In this document: one piece after another, positions 61,618 to 64,000 of the stretch
How positions within the stretch are numbered: position 1 is the stretch's first letter
How the letters are laid out: each line of letters opens with the position of its first letter
Source of the DNA: Nonomuraea sp. NBC_00507
Lineage (GTDB): Bacteria; Actinomycetota; Actinomycetes; Streptosporangiales; Streptosporangiaceae
Direction: 5' to 3'
Assembly (NCBI RefSeq): GCF_036013525.1
Contig: NZ_CP107853.1
Coordinates: 12,276,001 to 12,340,000 of the forward strand
DNA length: 64,000 bases
Notes under the pieces: model-generated
Seen by the model: the letters and a program-made list of their open reading frames with translations, nothing else
Database searches by the model: none
What the model was told of the DNA's origin: nothing
Program-made: the position numbers and the translations under genes

Positions 61618-61705
61618 CGAACACCTCCCCCTGAACCACCCGGCTTTTCCGGTTGCCGGGCGTAAAGCCTCGCCGTACCGATACCACCCGAAAAGGGGAC
61701 AGACG

Positions 61706-61903
61706 TCAACGTGACATGGACATCGGGGGGTCGTCGTCGGAGGCCGAGGGGGTGTTCTTGAGCGCGTCGAGCTGATCGGGCAGCTCGGCGAGCTGGATGA
61801 GCTCCGCCTGGCACTGCTCGCACGTGTCGAGGTGGCGTTCGAACGCCTCGTGCTCCTCTTCATCGAGGACACCAAGGACGTAGGCGGCCACCTCGTCATG
61901 CAT
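61706..61903 (-). CDS. short zinc-binding anti-sigma factor
   Basis: 65 aa. ATG 61903 overlaps the sigma factor stop by one base (TGATG). The ZAS motif His24-x3-Cys28-x2-Cys31 (HLDTCEQC) is intact, in the usual helix EEHEAFERHLD. No membrane helix, so it is a soluble anti-sigma factor, possibly a redox or zinc sensor. It is shorter than most family members, so the sensing part may be minimal. Its partner is the ECF sigma factor encoded just before it. Confidence 0.9.
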   Translation of the reverse strand: MHDEVAAYVLGVLDEEEHEAFERHLDTCEQCQAELIQLAELPDQLDALKNTPSASDDDPPMSMSR

Positions 61904-62457
61904 CAGCCGGCTACCCCCTTGTCCCGCAGCAGCTCGCGGAGAGCCCGGATCCCGTAGTAGAGCCGGGACTTCACCGTGCCCGGCGGGATCCCCAGAATCT
62001 CCGCCGCTTCACTTATCGTACGGTCTCGAAGGTAGGTCTGCTCAATGACTTCGCGGTGTTCTTCGGACAGACTGCGGAGCGCGTCGGCGACAACGATCGC
62101 CGAGAGGGCTCGCTCCGAGCCGTCGGGCACCGCCATCATGTCGACTTCGGGCGGTTCGACCTCGTGAGGCCGCACGCTCTTCCGCCGACGCCCATCGATA
62201 ACGATGCGGCGGGCCACTGTCAGTAGCCACGCCCATATGAGGCTTGGTTCCCATTGCAGTCTTGCCGAGTTACGCCAGGCTCTGACGAGCGTCTCCTGCA
62301 CGACGTCTTCAGCCCATTGAAGGTCGTTACCTGTAGATTTGCGTACGTGGCGCAGCAGAGGGCCGCCGAACTCCTGGTAAAGCACCGCAATGCGATGCTC
62401 CGCCTCGGCATCCGCACTCTCGAACCTGCCGTCGAGGTGACCTAGCACGGGGCACAT
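61903..62457 (-). CDS. ECF-type RNA polymerase sigma factor
   Basis: 184 aa from ATG 62457 (AAAGG 8 nt upstream). Region 2 (LQWAEDVVQETLVRAW) and region 4 (EAAEILGIPPGTVKSRLYY) are clear, separated by an acidic linker. It directs RNA polymerase to stress promoters and is coupled to its anti-sigma. The 108-bp gap to the divergent DUF4142 gene probably carries its own promoter. Longer upstream starts are not supported. Confidence 0.93.
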   Translation of the reverse strand: MCPVLGHLDGRFESADAEAEHRIAVLYQEFGGPLLRHVRKSTGNDLQWAEDVVQETLVRAWRNSARLQWEPSLIWAWLLTVARRIVIDGRRRKSVRPHEVEPPEVDMMAVPDGSERALSAIVVADALRSLSEEHREVIEQTYLRDRTISEAAEILGIPPGTVKSRLYYGIRALRELLRDKGVAG

Positions 62458-62565
62458 CTTTACACCTTTGTTATTGGTTCGGTAGCCACTCCGATAACTC
62501 CAGTCATTTCTAACTATCTCCGGCCATAGGTGAACCTGGCCCGGGGAGCCCGCGTACCTCCGACC
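62458..62565. promoter_or_regulatory. divergent promoter gap between sigma factor and DUF4142 genes
   Basis: A 108-bp AT-richer stretch. The plus strand has spaced CTCC elements in ACTCCGATAACTCC and ACTATCTCCGG. ECF promoters often autoregulate such gaps, but no -35/-10 pair was assigned. Confidence 0.4.
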
Positions 62566-63210
62566 ATGCACAGGCTTTTGCGTGGCGAGCTCTTCATGCT
62601 CGGCGGCTTCGTCCTAGCCGCTGCGGTGACGATCGTGCTGGTCATGCCGCCGTCGATCGACCCCGCGGCCGCTCAGTTCACTGAGACACCCGCGGGACCG
62701 CTCACGGCAGCCGACCGCGACCTGCTGGTCAAGGTGCGACAGGCAGGCCTCTGGGAGATGCCCGCCGGCGACTACGCCAGGACTCGCGCCGAGTCCCCGC
62801 GCGTGAAGGAAGTCGGCAGGCTGATCATGGAGGAGCACGCGAGGCTGGACCAGTTGACCCGCCAAGCGGCGAAGAAGCTCGGCGTGGCCCTGCCCGACGA
62901 GCCCAACGCCGATCAGCAGCGGTGGCTTGCGCAGCTGGCAGCCGAGAGCGGCCCTGCCTTCGACAAGGACTACGTGAACCTGTTGCGTGCCGCGCACGGC
63001 AAGGTCTTCACCGTCGTGGCGGGCGTACGGTCCGGGACCCGTAATTCCGAGATACGGAAGTTCGCCCAGGAAGGCATCAACTTCGTCATGCGCCACATGG
63101 CGTATCTGGAGTCCACCGGCCTGGTCGACCACACCCAGTTGCCCGAGGCCCCAACGCCCCCGCCTGCACCACCCGTCGCTCTGGCGGTCGAAACAAGGAG
63201 ACACATATGA
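62566..63210 (+). CDS. DUF4142 exported protein
   Basis: 214 aa from ATG 62566. An N-terminal signal or anchor helix (11-27) is followed by a DUF4142 four-helix domain (about 45-190; [39 protein letters not shown]). A Pro-rich tail closes it. DUF4142 proteins are ferritin-like in predicted fold, and their role is unknown. The stop overlaps the next start (ATGA), so it is coupled to the DUF1996 gene. It is divergent from the sigma factor and may be in its regulon. Confidence 0.85.
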   Translation: MHRLLRGELFMLGGFVLAAAVTIVLVMPPSIDPAAAQFTETPAGPLTAADRDLLVKVRQAGLWEMPAGDYARTRAESPRVKEVGRLIMEEHARLDQLTRQAAKKLGVALPDEPNADQQRWLAQLAAESGPAFDKDYVNLLRAAHGKVFTVVAGVRSGTRNSEIRKFAQEGINFVMRHMAYLESTGLVDHTQLPEAPTPPPAPPVALAVETRRHI

Positions 63211-64000
63211 GTAGATCCAGACGCATGGCCGCGGCCGTGTCCGTCCTGGCCATGGCGGCCACCGGGCTGGTGTCCGCGGCCGTGATCGGCGTCGGCCCTG
63301 CGATCGCCGACCACTGCGTCCCCGGAGAGGCCACCGCGAGCCCGAGTCCCTCGGCGCAGCAGCGGAACGGGAACCAGAACCAGCAGGATCAGGACCAGCA
63401 ACAGGATCCAGGCCAGCAACAGGACCAGGGCCAGCAGCAGGATCAGGGCCAGCAGGGCGCTGACCAGCAGCAAGGCACCGGCCAGCAGCAGGACGCCGAT
63501 CAGCAGGCTCCCCAGGGCGGCGGCGCCGCGATCCTGGACCCGGCCGCGTCTCCCGCCCCCGAGGGCGACGGCCAGACGCAGGCCCCCGAGGGCGACGACC
63601 AGGCCCAGGCTCCCGAGGAGGAGCAGAGCGCCTCGACGTTCTCCCGCCGCGGCCGGCCCACCAGGACAGCCACACCGACCCCGACCCAGTCCGAGACCCC
63701 CGACGAGCAGCCGAGCGGCACCGCGTCGCCCTCGCCCACCGAGACCGGGAACGGCGAGGAGGAGGCGTGCGCCGACCTCGGCCCCTTCCCCGAGGACTTC
63801 ATCGACATCCGCCAGGTCCCGCCGCGCCAGCTCGGCGCGCGGATCGGCAGGAGCGGCTCGCGCGGCACGTTCGTCTCCCAGTGCGGCCGCAACGAGAACC
63901 GCCACAACAACCCCGACAACTTCATCGTCGCCCCCGGCGTGAGCAACGGGGCGCACCACCTGCACGACTACGTGGGCAACGTGTCGACGGACGCGTTCTC
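63207..64000 (+). CDS. DUF1996 secreted protein, 3' end outside window
   Basis: The ATG at 63207 (AAGGAG upstream) opens a frame still open at the right edge, about 264 residues. A signal peptide (1-34) is followed by a Gln-rich linker (about 50-105, units like DQGQQQ) and a Pro/Glu/Ser linker. The start of a DUF1996 domain follows: [43 protein letters not shown]1996 proteins are secreted, His-rich and of unknown activity. The gene is cut, so the C-terminus is unknown. Confidence 0.85.
   Translation, partial: MSRSRRMAAAVSVLAMAATGLVSAAVIGVGPAIADHCVPGEATASPSPSAQQRNGNQNQQDQDQQQDPGQQQDQGQQQDQGQQGADQQQGTGQQQDADQQAPQGGGAAILDPAASPAPEGDGQTQAPEGDDQAQAPEEEQSASTFSRRGRPTRTATPTPTQSETPDEQPSGTASPSPTETGNGEEEACADLGPFPEDFIDIRQVPPRQLGARIGRSGSRGTFVSQCGRNENRHNNPDNFIVAPGVSNGAHHLHDYVGNVSTDAF

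Overview
The window is GC-rich actinobacterial chromosome. The set of AftD/GT-C type wall-glycan proteins, a SARP regulator, the order prfB-ftsE-ftsX-smpB-ssrA, a large NAD-dependent glutamate dehydrogenase, many ATGA/GTGA gene overlaps and several probably leaderless transcripts all fit Streptosporangiales, for example a Nonomuraea-like organism. The tmRNA tag, ANSKSTVAARDSLALAA, has the actinobacterial ANxK...ALAA form. The genus is inference; no rRNA or marker comparison was possible.

Layout. 1-9860 (minus strand): an envelope glycan operon with a small secreted peptide, a GT4 glycosyltransferase, an AftD-like arabinofuranosyltransferase, a GT-C-like membrane protein and a DUF3068 protein cut by the left edge, with a further polytopic membrane protein upstream. 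9932-15579: a fused tandem acyl-CoA dehydrogenase, a proline-rich membrane-anchored protein, an HtrA-like lipoprotein protease, and a lipoprotein/OmpA pair. 15654-21881: SARP regulator, Ser/Thr kinase, GlxA-type AraC regulator and a small membrane protein. 21829-26902: a translationally coupled pair (Ro60-like vWA protein and an ARPP-like protein ending in a helix-turn-helix) with a foldable candidate RNA just upstream, a secreted phosphodiesterase, and a MotA/MotB-like channel pair. 27075-38924: a carbohydrate locus. The minus-strand operon encodes a PfkB kinase, sugar ABC binding protein, two permeases and an alpha-L-fucosidase. The divergent plus-strand operon encodes a DeoR regulator, a GH4 enzyme and a GH38 alpha-mannosidase. 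A CE2-like esterase lies alongside.

38986-45130: a small membrane protein, a HigBA-type toxin-antitoxin pair, a LAL-type LuxR regulator and a secreted SGNH esterase with a Gly-rich tail. 45143-46105: a frameshifted tyrosine recombinase remnant beside the 3' end of the tmRNA gene, the usual scar of an old integrative element. 46418-51936: trans-translation and division genes: a PBP-like lipoprotein whose three catalytic motifs are all degenerate, smpB, ftsX, ftsE, a zinc-ribbon micro-protein and prfB. 52033-55819: a lipoprotein, an HTH/ClpN pair under a large palindrome, and an ABC exporter. 55901-61617: NAD-glutamate dehydrogenase and tryptophan 2,3-dioxygenase. 61706-64000: an ECF sigma/anti-sigma pair divergent from a DUF4142/DUF1996 pair, the last cut by the right edge.

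The most interesting candidate system is the Ro60-like/ARPP-HTH pair with its adjacent candidate structured RNA (22-24.5 kb). Next come the catalytically degenerate PBP, the HTH-ClpN module with its near-perfect 20-bp inverted repeat, and the tmRNA-associated integrase scar.
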